Shown: positions 24,879-33,869, counted from the stretch's first letter. The stretch is 64,000 nucleotides of DNA from Peredibacter sp045999315 (GCF_045999315.1 NZ_CP174607.1:2790001-2854000), one strand, 5' to 3'. Made by a program: numbers and translations. The notes: a model not told the origin generated them from the sequence alone.

Positions 24879-25967
24879 ATGAAGATTTTTGCATTGTTGC
24901 TTTTAGTGATTTCTCTACCGGCCCTGGGTCTTGAAGTAGATGAAAAACTCACTGTCCGAGTGGTGAAGACTTCTGAGTCTCGTAAGACCATTATGGTGAA
25001 CCGCGGGACTGAAGACGGTCTGGTTGAAGGTGATCATGCAAAATTCATTGTGACGGCCGGAATTGTTGCCCGTGCAGTTTGTGTGAGAGTTTCTCCCACT
25101 CGCTCGGTGTGGTCTGTTTACCGTCTGGTGAATGCTGATTTCATCGTGAATGATTCAGTGATGACGCTGAAAATTTCTCCGGCCGTGAAGATCACCAAAG
25201 ATGAATCTCAGGCCCTGGTTCAGGAAGATACTCCGACTCGTGCGGCGGCCGATCCAACTCAATTAGGAATTCCACTGGCCGATGGTGCTCAGGACCTGGC
25301 CGCAGGTGCCGGTGCTGACGATGCCCTTACAGCTGCTGATCTTAAGGCCCTGGAGGAGAGCAATACTCCGACAATTATTCCGGAAAAAAACATCGAGGTA
25401 TTTGGTGTCCTCAATATTTCGGGACTGACTTCAAGTACTAAGACAGACTCAGGGTCGAACTCTTTTAATAACTCTCAGTCTTATCACCATATCGGTCTTG
25501 GTGGAGAGTATTATCCGCAAAAAGAGCGTGAATGGTATTCGCATTTCTCGCTTCAAGCGGAGGTAAATCTCATGCGCCAAAACAGTCAGGCCTATCAAGG
25601 CGCATCTACGACGAATGATGTGACTGAGTTTGCTCTTGGTGTGAACTGGCACCCGACAAAACTTCCAAGTAAGACCCTCGACTTCATTCCTTATTTTCAC
25701 TTAGGGGCCAACATTGGTTCAGTGAAATCGACTTATTCTCCTGGCCAGGAAAATCCCGGTGGAAATGAATTTTCTGCCACCGGAAGCACTGCCGGCTTCT
25801 CTGTTGGTTTTGGTTATAAGTTCTACACTCAACGTGGCTTCGGTGCCCGTGCGCTCTTGGATTACTACTATCGTTCAGAGAGCTACGGTGAAGACGATGC
25901 TTTCAATAAGTTCAATAAGACAGTGGGCGGACCACGTCTTATGGTTGGACTTGGTTACCGATTCTAA
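24879..25967 (+). CDS. Exported protein with outer-membrane beta-barrel-like C-terminus
   Basis: A 362-residue protein with a signal peptide (cut near LGL-EVDE). The N-terminal ~110 residues include VNRGTEDGLVEGDHAKF, a pattern resembling the small beta domains of FlgT-like and related envelope proteins. An Ala/Asp-rich linker follows (about residues 110-165). The remainder consists of amphipathic strands and ends MVGLGYRF, a barrel-type terminal Phe. It pairs with the preceding larger protein. Function unknown; the pair may form an outer-membrane complex. Its 3' end overlaps a convergent HNH-family remnant by 29 bases. Confidence 0.68.
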   Translation: MKIFALLLLVISLPALGLEVDEKLTVRVVKTSESRKTIMVNRGTEDGLVEGDHAKFIVTAGIVARAVCVRVSPTRSVWSVYRLVNADFIVNDSVMTLKISPAVKITKDESQALVQEDTPTRAAADPTQLGIPLADGAQDLAAGAGADDALTAADLKALEESNTPTIIPEKNIEVFGVLNISGLTSSTKTDSGSNSFNNSQSYHHIGLGGEYYPQKEREWYSHFSLQAEVNLMRQNSQAYQGASTTNDVTEFALGVNWHPTKLPSKTLDFIPYFHLGANIGSVKSTYSPGQENPGGNEFSATGSTAGFSVGFGYKFYTQRGFGARALLDYYYRSESYGEDDAFNKFNKTVGGPRLMVGLGYRF

Positions 25968-26571
25968 TTTTAAATTTTCGATATCGAATGCTCTCCTGTG
26001 CGTAACGGGAGAGCTTCCTCATAAAACTGTCGTCAAAAGTTGAATGCCCTAGAAGATTTTTTGCCGTTTCAAGTTCTTCTAAAGTCTCATCTGAAATATT
26101 GATCTTAAGTTGTTGATAGGTTGGGGAAATGACCTTGATGCCTTCTTTTGGAAAAGGCATGGGGGAGAGTTCGGCCAAAATTTTTTCTGCCTGTCGCTTG
26201 GTCTTGTTTTCTAATTTTTTTAAAATGATTTTCTTCTTGGTTGGTTCATTAATTTTTTCCTTTTTAAATAATCCTGCTGCCTGTCCTAGATTGGTCAGAT
26301 TCAAGACTCCGCTCTGAATTTTCTCCTCAATTTCAGGAATTTCTTTGAGGAGCTTGGCAGCGTTTATTCTTCGACTGGCCGATGGCTCTGAATATCCAAG
26401 TTCCTTAACCGCATATTCCAGCATGTTTGGATAACCGAGATCACAAAAAAGCTTTCTCCGTTCAATTTCTTTTAAGTGATGAAGAATTTTTGTCATTGTT
26501 TCTCGCTCAAGGCGAGCAAGGCGTTTGGTGTCGGAGAGAAGGGTGTTATCAGTGAGATGTTTTAAATTCAT
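25939..26571 (-). pseudogene. Truncated HNH-endonuclease-family gene of the Bdellovibrionota type
   Basis: The 210-residue product opens MNLKHLTDNTLLSDTKRLAR and contains YAVKELGYSEPSASRRINAA, hallmarks I associate with a repeated family in Bdellovibrio and Bacteriovorax that normally ends in a Cys/His-rich HNH nuclease domain. Here the frame stops after about 195 family residues; the last ~25 residues (after LLGHSTFDD) look unrelated, and no HNH motif (Asp-His, Cys-x-x-Cys pairs) exists. The 3' end overlaps the barrel gene. It is probably a decayed or cut copy, though a stand-alone DNA-binding protein is possible. Confidence 0.62.
25990..26014 (+). terminator. Hairpin after the beta-barrel gene pair, inside the truncated HNH gene
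   Basis: GCTCTCC (25990-25996) pairs with GGAGAGC (26008-26014) around an 11-base loop, 22 bases after the barrel stop. A clear T-run is lacking (TTCCTC follows), so it is weak. It lies within the coding end of the opposite-strand remnant. Confidence 0.4.
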
Positions 26572-26645
26572 TGAGACAAACTAATGAAGAGGGAATTAGT
26601 CGTCTTGATATAATTGAGGGCCTAGGTTTTTTATTTCATATGCGA

Positions 26646-26687
26646 ATGACGCAAATTTACTACGCCGGCGTAGTAAATTCGCGTCAT
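26646..26687. repeat. 42-bp near-perfect palindrome, no loop
   Basis: Two 21-base arms (26646-26666 and 26667-26687) meet at the centre CGCCGGCG without a spacer. Twenty of 21 positions match; the only mismatch is A26653 against C26680. The glpD stop codon lies inside the right arm and the truncated HNH gene is about 75 bases away. It could extrude as a cruciform, form a very stable RNA stem after glpD, or be a dimer-binding site. No T-run follows on either strand. Copies elsewhere in the genome cannot be checked here. Confidence 0.92.
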
Positions 26688-28051
26688 GAAAATAGCGCCT
26701 TCACTTCTTCCACTGGAATACCCATCACATCTTTCATGTGATGAGGATCTTCAAGGATGGAAAGTCTGCGTTTCACTAGATCTTCAAAGGTCGTCACTTT
26801 TTCGGTCTTGATAATTTTCTTCACCATCTCTAGAGTGAGCTTCGGCTTCTCTCCAAAAGTTGGCATGACTGAATGCTGCCTCAGAGGATTAAGCGTATAA
26901 TTGGGATGATAGGCCTTACCTAGGCGAGGAACAATTTCCTGCGCCAGTTCCTGAGTCATGCGACGGAAGGTTGTGTATTTTCCACCGATGAGGACATAGG
27001 TAAATTGATCGGGACGGAAGATTTTGTGAAAACGAGACACTTTCCCTAATGCCTCATCGGCCCCTTCTTCACGTACGAGGGGACGAACTCCTGCGAAGGT
27101 CGAGATAATAGAGTCTTTGGTAAGGTTTGAATTCGGGAAATACTGTTTGAGCACATCCAGAAGATAATGAACTTCTTTCTCAGACGCTTTGATATTGAAC
27201 ATGTCCTGATCAACCGGAGTTTCAGTTGTCCCAACCAGAATCGAGTGACGTTGTGGAATGACAAATACAACACGGTTATCTTTTGTGGTGAGAACCACCG
27301 AGCCCTGGGCCTCAAGAGAGCCTTCTTTAAGCCAAAGGTGAATTCCTTTTGAAGGAACCAACTGAGGGGTCCATGGGATGTTGAGTTTTGGAAGAAGTTT
27401 GTCAGTGAACGGGCCAGTGGTGAAAACCACAAACTTGGCCTTCACTGTCTCTTTATGAGGAGTGAAGACCGACTGATAAGTCACTTCATAACCATCGGCC
27501 ACTTTAACTGTGGAAGTGACTTCATGATAACTTAAAGCATGGGCACAAGGTTCAAGGAGAGCATCATAGAGGCACTCGAGAGTCAGTTTCGCATCATCAA
27601 CCACACCATCATAGTATTTACCAGCACCACGTAGTCCCTTGGGATCTAGTGAAGGAATTTTCTGAATGGTTTCTTCTGGGGTGAGCATTCCATGAGGGCG
27701 ATTCTGAAAGTGCGAAAGGAAATCATAAAGAAATAGACCGGCCTTGAGCATCCAAGGGGCGTACTTAGAGTAGTTATAAAGAGGAAGATAAAAATCCCGC
27801 TCAAAACACAGGTGAGGAGTGAGCTTCAACCAGAGGTTCTTTTCTTCCAGTGCTTCTTGCACGAGAGCAAAATCCGCGTTTTCAAGGTAGCGAATTCCTC
27901 CGTGAAGCATCTTCGAAGATCCTTGCGAGGTCTGAGAAGCAAAATCACCTTTATCAATTAAGAGAGTAGAAACTCCGTTCAACGCCAGGTCACGGATAAG
28001 ACCACAACCGTTGATGCCTCCACCAACGATTACCACTTCATAAGACTTCAT
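26684..28051 (-). CDS. glpD: FAD-dependent glycerol-3-phosphate dehydrogenase
   Basis: A 455-residue protein with the FAD motif VVIVGGGINGCGLIRDLAL, then GDFASQTSQGSSKMLHGGIR, a GlpD signature, and STFAGVRPL plus VLIGGKYTTFR near the C-terminal half. These mark the aerobic, membrane-associated enzyme that oxidises glycerol-3-phosphate to DHAP and feeds the quinone pool. It is shorter than E. coli GlpD (501), mainly in the C-terminal domain. The ATG overlaps the stop of the acidic-repeat gene, so the pair is coupled. The stop codon lies within the 42-bp palindrome. Confidence 0.88.
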   Translation of the reverse strand: MKSYEVVIVGGGINGCGLIRDLALNGVSTLLIDKGDFASQTSQGSSKMLHGGIRYLENADFALVQEALEEKNLWLKLTPHLCFERDFYLPLYNYSKYAPWMLKAGLFLYDFLSHFQNRPHGMLTPEETIQKIPSLDPKGLRGAGKYYDGVVDDAKLTLECLYDALLEPCAHALSYHEVTSTVKVADGYEVTYQSVFTPHKETVKAKFVVFTTGPFTDKLLPKLNIPWTPQLVPSKGIHLWLKEGSLEAQGSVVLTTKDNRVVFVIPQRHSILVGTTETPVDQDMFNIKASEKEVHYLLDVLKQYFPNSNLTKDSIISTFAGVRPLVREEGADEALGKVSRFHKIFRPDQFTYVLIGGKYTTFRRMTQELAQEIVPRLGKAYHPNYTLNPLRQHSVMPTFGEKPKLTLEMVKKIIKTEKVTTFEDLVKRRLSILEDPHHMKDVMGIPVEEVKALFS

Positions 28052-29205
28052 AGTTTATTGACCCAGACCAGATTTCCCGTACAGGTTAGACGATATTTGT
28101 AACCACCAATTCCAAATTCAGATGGAATCGGAGTCAGTTGATAATTGAGTCCCACCACAGCATTAGAGTGGGCCTTAAGTGCGTGCGCTTTAAGTTTTTG
28201 GGCCAGTTCTTGATAGTGACGAGGAATTTCTTCCGAGCCTTCATCTTCCACAATGTGACTGTCGAGCATCTTATGTTCTGAGGCCACACCCATATACTTC
28301 ATGACCTGATAACCCTCAAGACCTGAGGTCGCAGACACAATGATCTGTGAAAGCTCAAGTTTTGGATCATCAAAATGAAAGCTATGAGATTGGTTTTGGT
28401 AAAGGCTGAATTTAGAGACAATTCCTGTTTCAGGAACTTCCTGGTGCTTCGGAGGATGAATTTCATCCGAAAGCCCGACTTGAATATCAATGTCGAAACG
28501 ACGTAGCTTGTGGGCGAGGAAGATGGCCGCATATTCCGAGATTCGAGGAACCAAAAGCATTCCGCGCATCAGACGGTTTTTCATTTGTTCTTCCGGGTCC
28601 ATCAGAATATTGAGCTCTTTCAGAAGAGTAATGATGTCTTTTACATCTTCAATAAAGCGAACATTCTTAATGAGTACGCTGAATGATGGGTTTCCTTCAC
28701 TGGCCATGCCTGTGAAGCTTGAACTCTCAGAGAACTTCTTCAGGTCTTCAAAGTTTTCGGGGGCCTTGTACTCATGTTTTGGAGGAGTATAGATAGGTTC
28801 TGGTTCCGGTTCTGGAGTAAATTCTGGTTCTGGTTCAGAGGTGAACTCAGGTTCAGGTTCTGAAGCAAATTCTGGTTCAGAAGTCGCCTCAAATGTTGAT
28901 TCGAAGGCCGGTTCCTCTTCAGTCGAAAAAGCATCAGTTCCAAAATCTGTGGCTTCTTCCGTGGTCTCTGTTCCAAATTGAATGTCATCTGTTTCAAAAG
29001 TTGAAGGTTCTTCAGTGGTTTCACCAAAGTCTGTTTCAAAGCTTGTTTCAAAGGAAGTTTCTACTTCATCTTCTGGAGTTTCAGGTAAGTCAGGAAGCTC
29101 AGAGGGGAAATCGGGTTCAGGTGGGAGTTCCTCGTCAGCATTCAGCTCGTGAATGTATTCACCAAGGTCCTCAATTCGAGTAAGATCCTTCTTATTAGAA
29201 CTCAT
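28048..29205 (-). CDS. Acidic repeat protein with C-terminal YbjQ-like domain
   Basis: A 385-residue protein. Residues ~25-155 are extremely acidic and low in complexity, with repeated ETSFET and EPEPEFT units. Residues ~175-280 look folded (FSVLIKNVRFIEDVKDII). The last ~100 residues (GYQVMKYMGVASEH through ALKAHSNAVVGLNYQ) resemble YbjQ/UPF0145-type domains, which form small pentameric beta assemblies. It has no signal peptide. The start at ATG 29205 follows AGGGA; the gene couples to glpD. Role unknown, possibly a binding scaffold. Confidence 0.6.
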   Translation of the reverse strand: MSSNKKDLTRIEDLGEYIHELNADEELPPEPDFPSELPDLPETPEDEVETSFETSFETDFGETTEEPSTFETDDIQFGTETTEEATDFGTDAFSTEEEPAFESTFEATSEPEFASEPEPEFTSEPEPEFTPEPEPEPIYTPPKHEYKAPENFEDLKKFSESSSFTGMASEGNPSFSVLIKNVRFIEDVKDIITLLKELNILMDPEEQMKNRLMRGMLLVPRISEYAAIFLAHKLRRFDIDIQVGLSDEIHPPKHQEVPETGIVSKFSLYQNQSHSFHFDDPKLELSQIIVSATSGLEGYQVMKYMGVASEHKMLDSHIVEDEGSEEIPRHYQELAQKLKAHALKAHSNAVVGLNYQLTPIPSEFGIGGYKYRLTCTGNLVWVNKL

Positions 29206-29225
29206 CAGCAATCCCTGCTTCAGTG

Positions 29226-29254
29226 TTAAAAGAGCGCGAGTGTTAGTCGCGCTC
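29226..29254 (-). terminator. Intrinsic terminator after secA
   Basis: On the minus strand GAGCGCGA pairs with TCGCGCTC around a seven-base loop and runs into TTTTAA. It lies 14 bases past the secA stop and before the acidic-repeat gene. Confidence 0.8.
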
Positions 29255-29267
29255 GCTTATAAATGTA

Positions 29268-31817
29268 CTAAGCTCCGTGACAAGACTTAAATTTTTTCCC
29301 CGAACCACAAGGACAAGGATCATTACGTCCTACTTTAACTGTAGCACGAATAATCTTTTTTTCCTCGGCCATTGCTTCAGCGGCGATGGCGTCCTGGTGG
29401 GCCTTTAATTGGGCCTGGAGAATTCTCTCCTGTTCACGGTGGATGGCCTCGATTTCTTCTGGTGTCATGAGCTTGATGTGCGAGATGCGTTCAATAACAG
29501 CACGCTTGATCGCAAACTTCATGTTCTCATAGATAGTGAAGGCCTCACGCTTATACTCAACCAGAGGATCTTTCTGGCCGTAAGAGCGCAGGTTAATACC
29601 TTCTTTAAGGTGGTCCATAGCAAGAAGATGGTCTTTCCAGAACTGATCGAAAGTCGCCAATAGTACTTCGCGGTAAGTGTATTTCACTTGCTCTTGATCG
29701 AATCCTTCAAACTTCTTCTGGATAGCAGCGGCACCTGTTTCTTTTAGGTATTCGGCCAGGTCACCTTTATGCTTTTGAGAACATTCTTCCGGAGTGAGAG
29801 TGTGCTCAATTCCGAAAGCGTTTTTAGCGGCCTGATTGATTTCTTCCCAAGGGAAGTCACGAACAGTTCCTTTCTTCTCAGGCTGATACTGAGCGGCCAA
29901 TTCAAAGGCCACTTCATCAATGAAGTCTTGAACAAGCTCAAGGTTTCCTTCATCGTTTAGAATGTCACGGCGGATCTTATAGATCACCTTACGTTGCTCA
30001 TTCATCACGTTATCGAAATCAAGAAGGTGCTTACGAATATCAAAGTTGTGTGTTTCAACCTTCTTCTGCGCTTTTGCAATGGCGTTTGTGATCATCGAGT
30101 GTTCGATAGGCTCATCGTCCTTCATACCAAGCTTCACCATGATGCCTTTGATTCTGTCTGAACCAAAGATACGCATAAGATCGTCTTCCAGAGAAAGGAA
30201 GAACTTCGAGCGGCCTGGGTCACCTTGACGGCCAGAACGACCACGGAGCTGGTTATCAATACGACGTGATTCGTGTCTTTCAGTACCGATGATGAAAAGA
30301 CCACCAAGGGCCTTTGTTTCTGGAGTGAGCTTAATATCTGTACCACGACCTGCCATGTTGGTGGCGATCGTTACACCACCACGTTGACCGGCCATCGCCA
30401 CGATTTCCGCCTCGCGAGCGTGGTTCTTAGCGTTTAGTACTTCGTGTTTAATGCCCTTACTCGTCAGAACATTCGAAATAAGTTCAGAAGACTCAATTGA
30501 GATGGTTCCAACGAGAACTGGTTGGCCTTTCTTGTGACATTCTTCAATTAGTTTTGCCACGGCCTCGTATTTCGCTTTTCGAGAAGCGTAAACCACATCC
30601 GCCTGGTCATCACGAATCATCGGAAGGTTAGTAGGGATCACAACCACTTCAAGGTTGTAAATTTTCATGAACTCGTCGGCCTCTGTATCGGCCGTACCTG
30701 TCATACCTGAAAGTTTTGAGTAAAGACGGAAGTAGTTCTGGAACGTGATTGAAGCAAGTGTCTGGTTTTCAGATTTTACTTCCACGCCTTCTTTCGCTTC
30801 AACCGCTTGGTGAAGACCATCAGACCAACGAGAACCTTCTTTCATACGACCAGTGAACTCATCTACGATGATAACTTTGCCATCACGAACAACGTAATCC
30901 ACTTCGTTTTTAAAAAGTGTATGAGCACGAAGAGACTGGTTTACGTGGTGAAGAGTCTCAATGTTACGAACATCATAAAGGTTACCGATCTGAAGAAGCT
31001 CTTGAACTTTTAAGATACCTTCTTCAGTGAGAACTGATGATTTTGCTTTTTCGTCCACTGTATAGTGAGTGTCTTTCGTTAATTTAGGAATGATCTTATC
31101 GACAACACTGTAAAGACGAGTGTCGCCTTCAGATGGACCAGAGATAAGTAGTGGAGTACGGGCCTCATCAATTAAGATTGAGTCTACCTCATCCACGATA
31201 CAGAAATGGTGCTCACGTTGAACATAATCGTTAAGATCAAACTTCATGTTGTCACGAAGGTAGTCGAAAGCGAATTCGTTGTTAGTTCCGTATGTGATGT
31301 CTGCTTGATAAGCGGCCTTACGGTCCTCATCGTCCATGTTTGAAACGATCACACCAACTGTAAGTCCAAGCCAGTTATAAAGTTTACCCATTTCGTGAGA
31401 GTCACGTTGAGCAAGGTAGTCGTTCACAGTAACCAGGTGAGCGCCTTTACCAGTAAGGGCGTTAAGATAAAGTGGGAGAGTCGCAGTAAGTGTTTTACCT
31501 TCCCCGGTTTTCATCTCAGAGATTTTACCTTGGTGAAGTGTGATACCACCCAACATCTGTACATCAAAGTGACGCATATTCATGACACGACGTCCGGCCT
31601 CGCGAACAACCGCGAAAGCATCTGGAAGAATGTCATTTACTGTGGCGCCATTTTTAAGCTTGTCTTTGAAGATTTGAGTTTGGTTTTTTAACTCATCATC
31701 CGACATTGCCTTGTACTTCGGCTCGAGGGAATTGATTTCCGCCAGAATTGGCCTTAGAGCGCGCATGTCACGATCTTGTTTTGTACCAAATAGCTTGCGC
31801 ATCATTGAATCTAACAT
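29268..31817 (-). CDS. secA: Preprotein translocase ATPase SecA
   Basis: This 849-residue motor drives Sec-dependent export through SecYEG. Walker A is in SEMKTGEGKTL, DEVDSILIDEARTPL is the DEAD-like Walker B, and TNMAGRGTDI plus the GRSGRQGDPG motif form the second nucleotide domain. The C-terminus carries the zinc-binding SEC-C motif NDPCPCGSGKKFKSCHGA that contacts SecB and ribosomes. Length is normal. It is transcribed toward the acidic-repeat gene and follows the M23 peptidase gene by 14 bases. Confidence 0.97.
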   Translation of the reverse strand: MLDSMMRKLFGTKQDRDMRALRPILAEINSLEPKYKAMSDDELKNQTQIFKDKLKNGATVNDILPDAFAVVREAGRRVMNMRHFDVQMLGGITLHQGKISEMKTGEGKTLTATLPLYLNALTGKGAHLVTVNDYLAQRDSHEMGKLYNWLGLTVGVIVSNMDDEDRKAAYQADITYGTNNEFAFDYLRDNMKFDLNDYVQREHHFCIVDEVDSILIDEARTPLLISGPSEGDTRLYSVVDKIIPKLTKDTHYTVDEKAKSSVLTEEGILKVQELLQIGNLYDVRNIETLHHVNQSLRAHTLFKNEVDYVVRDGKVIIVDEFTGRMKEGSRWSDGLHQAVEAKEGVEVKSENQTLASITFQNYFRLYSKLSGMTGTADTEADEFMKIYNLEVVVIPTNLPMIRDDQADVVYASRKAKYEAVAKLIEECHKKGQPVLVGTISIESSELISNVLTSKGIKHEVLNAKNHAREAEIVAMAGQRGGVTIATNMAGRGTDIKLTPETKALGGLFIIGTERHESRRIDNQLRGRSGRQGDPGRSKFFLSLEDDLMRIFGSDRIKGIMVKLGMKDDEPIEHSMITNAIAKAQKKVETHNFDIRKHLLDFDNVMNEQRKVIYKIRRDILNDEGNLELVQDFIDEVAFELAAQYQPEKKGTVRDFPWEEINQAAKNAFGIEHTLTPEECSQKHKGDLAEYLKETGAAAIQKKFEGFDQEQVKYTYREVLLATFDQFWKDHLLAMDHLKEGINLRSYGQKDPLVEYKREAFTIYENMKFAIKRAVIERISHIKLMTPEEIEAIHREQERILQAQLKAHQDAIAAEAMAEEKKIIRATVKVGRNDPCPCGSGKKFKSCHGA

Positions 31818-31831
31818 AGGAAAACCTTTTC

Positions 31832-32890
31832 TTAATCGAGGATAAAATATAATGGATCTACGGCAATGCCATTGACCCGAACTTCATAGTGTAAGTGAGG
31901 ACCGGTTGAGTGACCGGTGTTACCAACGCCAGCAAGAAGAGCGCCACGCTTTACTTTTTGGCCGGCGCGGACGTTGAGGGATTGATTGTGAGCATAGATC
32001 GTTTCAATTCCATACCCATGATCAATTTGTACGAACTTGCCGAAACCTGCTTTCTCTCCTGAGAAAGTTACAATGCCATCGGCCGGAGCGTGTACAGCAG
32101 TCCCGTAAGGAGCACCAACGTCAAGGCCTTCATGCATTTTAAGACGACCGGCCCATGGAGACATACGCTGACCAAAATAACTGGTGATCCAGCCGTCGGC
32201 CGGAAGAATAGTCGGAGTTGAATTGAGGAACGATTCTTTATCCAAAAGATATTGATCGAGAGCGTGAATGTTGGTCTCAATAGTTGAAACCACTTCTCTT
32301 ACCTGATGATACTTGAAATCAAACTTGGCGTAGTCGTTAGAGAGAGCGAAGCTTCGACGGGCCAAATCAGACCACTGTTTTGTAAGAAGATAACTGCGCT
32401 CAAGTCCCAGAGTCGCCGCAATTTTTTTATCGTAAAGTGATTTAAGCTCTTTAAACTTTGGTTGATCTTCAATGTCACCATCAAATTTTAGATCTAATGA
32501 AGAATTGAGATCATCCAGCGTGAAAGACTCTTTTGATTCTTCCGAAGCTGGTTTATACAAAGGTCCTTTGCCGCTAATCTCTTCAAGACCTGTGATCACG
32601 CGAAGTTTTTTCTCAAACGTGTTGATACGTTTTAAGTCGTCACCCAAAGTATTCATCTTCATTTGGAAGAGCTGAATCTGTTCTTTAAGCTGACGGTTTT
32701 CAATTGAAAGATGTTTGTTCTCGTAGACCTGTTGGAGAATTTGCCAATAATTAAATCCCAGTACACCAATGAGAAGAGTGAGCATCACCATGGTGAAGGC
32801 GAGGGACTTAAATAAAACGGTTGGTATACGATAGGTCTTAACCCCTTTTTGTTTTTCGGGAATGACCATTACGGTGTAGTACTTATCCAT
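31832..32890 (-). CDS. M23 family metallopeptidase (LytM-type, membrane-anchored)
   Basis: About 352 residues. One membrane segment near residues 28-50 is followed by a coiled coil (~55-100), and the C-terminal ~115 residues form a LytM domain: HEGLDVGAPYGTAVHA holds the first zinc His and Asp, and GPHLHYEVRVNG the HLH site. All zinc ligands are present, so it should cut peptidoglycan cross-bridges or stem peptides in the periplasm. I start at ATG 32890; 13 more codons are open upstream. It lies between PP2C and secA on the same strand. Confidence 0.88.
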   Translation of the reverse strand: MDKYYTVMVIPEKQKGVKTYRIPTVLFKSLAFTMVMLTLLIGVLGFNYWQILQQVYENKHLSIENRQLKEQIQLFQMKMNTLGDDLKRINTFEKKLRVITGLEEISGKGPLYKPASEESKESFTLDDLNSSLDLKFDGDIEDQPKFKELKSLYDKKIAATLGLERSYLLTKQWSDLARRSFALSNDYAKFDFKYHQVREVVSTIETNIHALDQYLLDKESFLNSTPTILPADGWITSYFGQRMSPWAGRLKMHEGLDVGAPYGTAVHAPADGIVTFSGEKAGFGKFVQIDHGYGIETIYAHNQSLNVRAGQKVKRGALLAGVGNTGHSTGPHLHYEVRVNGIAVDPLYFILD

Positions 32891-32956
32891 GCAGGATATT
32901 TTAAGCCAGTGCCTCTCGAAAGAAAACACAAAACATTGAAAAGATTAGATTAAGAA

Positions 32957-33703
32957 CTAGGCCTGGGCCACGGCCAGGATGACTGAAATATTGTCCTGTC
33001 CGCCGTTGTCGTTGGCCTGCTGAATGAGTTCTTTCACGGCCCGTTCTACGTCAGATAATTGGCAACGAGACGGGTCAGAAATGTTTCTCTGCACGATATG
33101 GAGGATGTCTCCATCACTGACTTTTCCGTGCAATCCGTCAGAGCAGATTAAAAAAATATCATTTTTGCAGACGCGGTAGTTAAAAACGTCCACTTGAACA
33201 TCCGGTTCAAAACCCACAGAACGAACGAGAACGTTCTTTTGAGGATCTTTGACGGCCTCTTCGCGAGTATAAATTCCCATATTCAATTTTTCTTGAACGA
33301 AGGAGTGGTCTCGAGTCAGCTGAAAAATATGGTGATTGTTCACCATGTAGACCCGAGAATCTCCGACGTTTCCGATCACCAATTGTGGGCCTGAAAACTG
33401 AACGGCCGAAACGGTGGTACCCATGCCGTGAAGTTCCGGCTGCTCTTCGGCCTTCTTCAAAATCGAGCGATTAATTTCCTGGATCAGATTTTTCATCAGG
33501 GTCTGTGGTTCCTGAGAAGAATTTTTTCCCAGATATTCGCCCATGACTTTAACCGATAGTTGAGAAGCAATGTCGCCACCACTATGTCCACCCATGCCGT
33601 CTGCGACTGCAAAAAAGTGATGGGCATGGTCTAAACAAATTGAATCTTGATTCGTTTTTCTCTTACGCCCAATATCTGTGGCACCAGCACAAAGAATACC
33701 CAT
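32957..33703 (-). CDS. PP2C-type Ser/Thr protein phosphatase
   Basis: A 248-residue PPM/PP2C enzyme: GATDIGRKRKTNQDS near the N-terminus, VADGMGGHSGGDIAS with metal-binding Asp, GNVGDSRVY, LICSDGLHGKV and a final GGQDNISVI. All metal Asp positions are present, so it should remove phosphate from Ser/Thr in the cytoplasm. No Hanks-type kinase gene adjoins it; PrkA is 220 bases away on the other strand, which may or may not be meaningful. Confidence 0.92.
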   Translation of the reverse strand: MGILCAGATDIGRKRKTNQDSICLDHAHHFFAVADGMGGHSGGDIASQLSVKVMGEYLGKNSSQEPQTLMKNLIQEINRSILKKAEEQPELHGMGTTVSAVQFSGPQLVIGNVGDSRVYMVNNHHIFQLTRDHSFVQEKLNMGIYTREEAVKDPQKNVLVRSVGFEPDVQVDVFNYRVCKNDIFLICSDGLHGKVSDGDILHIVQRNISDPSRCQLSDVERAVKELIQQANDNGGQDNISVILAVAQA

Positions 33704-33773
33704 AATGGCCTTGTTAAAATTTGTGATGATTTAATCATAGAATGAACCATGTTTTAGTCAAACAATAATCTTA

Positions 33774-33816
33774 GGCACTTCTGAATGATTGACAAATTCC
33801 CTCGGAAAGAAGTGCC
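33774..33816. promoter_or_regulatory. Nine-base inverted repeat around a TTGACA in the PP2C-prkA divergent gap
   Basis: GGCACTTCT (33774-33782) is the exact reverse complement of AGAAGTGCC (33808-33816), separated by 25 bases that contain TTGACA (33789-33794). No matching -10 lies at a usual distance on the plus strand. It may be an operator for the prkA operon or for the PP2C gene; function is inferred. Confidence 0.4.
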
Positions 33817-33840
33817 GATTTACCACCTTGTTGTATTCGT

Positions 33841-33869
33841 TTGGAGAAGTTACGCTTAGTGAGTACAAT
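33841..33869 (+). promoter_or_regulatory. Likely sigma-70-type promoter of the prkA operon
   Basis: TTGGAG (33841-33846), a 17-base spacer and TACAAT (33864-33869) fit the housekeeping consensus moderately. Transcription would begin near 33876, about 46 bases before the prkA start. Known prkA-yeaH-ycgB operons are controlled by nitrogen or general-stress signals in enterobacteria; no such site is evident here. Confidence 0.45.

Noticed and set aside
28800..28880. Short tandem-like GGTTC/CTGGTT repeats as a possible CRISPR or satellite
   Set aside because: They encode the Glu-Pro repeats of the acidic protein; there are no spacers of even length.
28740..29183. Open frames on both strands within the acidic-repeat gene
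   Set aside because: They arise from the repetitive Glu/Pro/Thr codons of the real gene read in other frames and have repetitive, non-protein-like sequences.
30046..31691. Plus-strand open frames opposite secA
   Set aside because: They are antisense shadows of a strongly conserved secA gene, with no start signals.
33789..33794. TTGACA as a -35 box for prkA
   Set aside because: No acceptable -10 occurs 16-19 bases downstream; the TTGGAG/TACAAT pair at 33841-33869 fits better.
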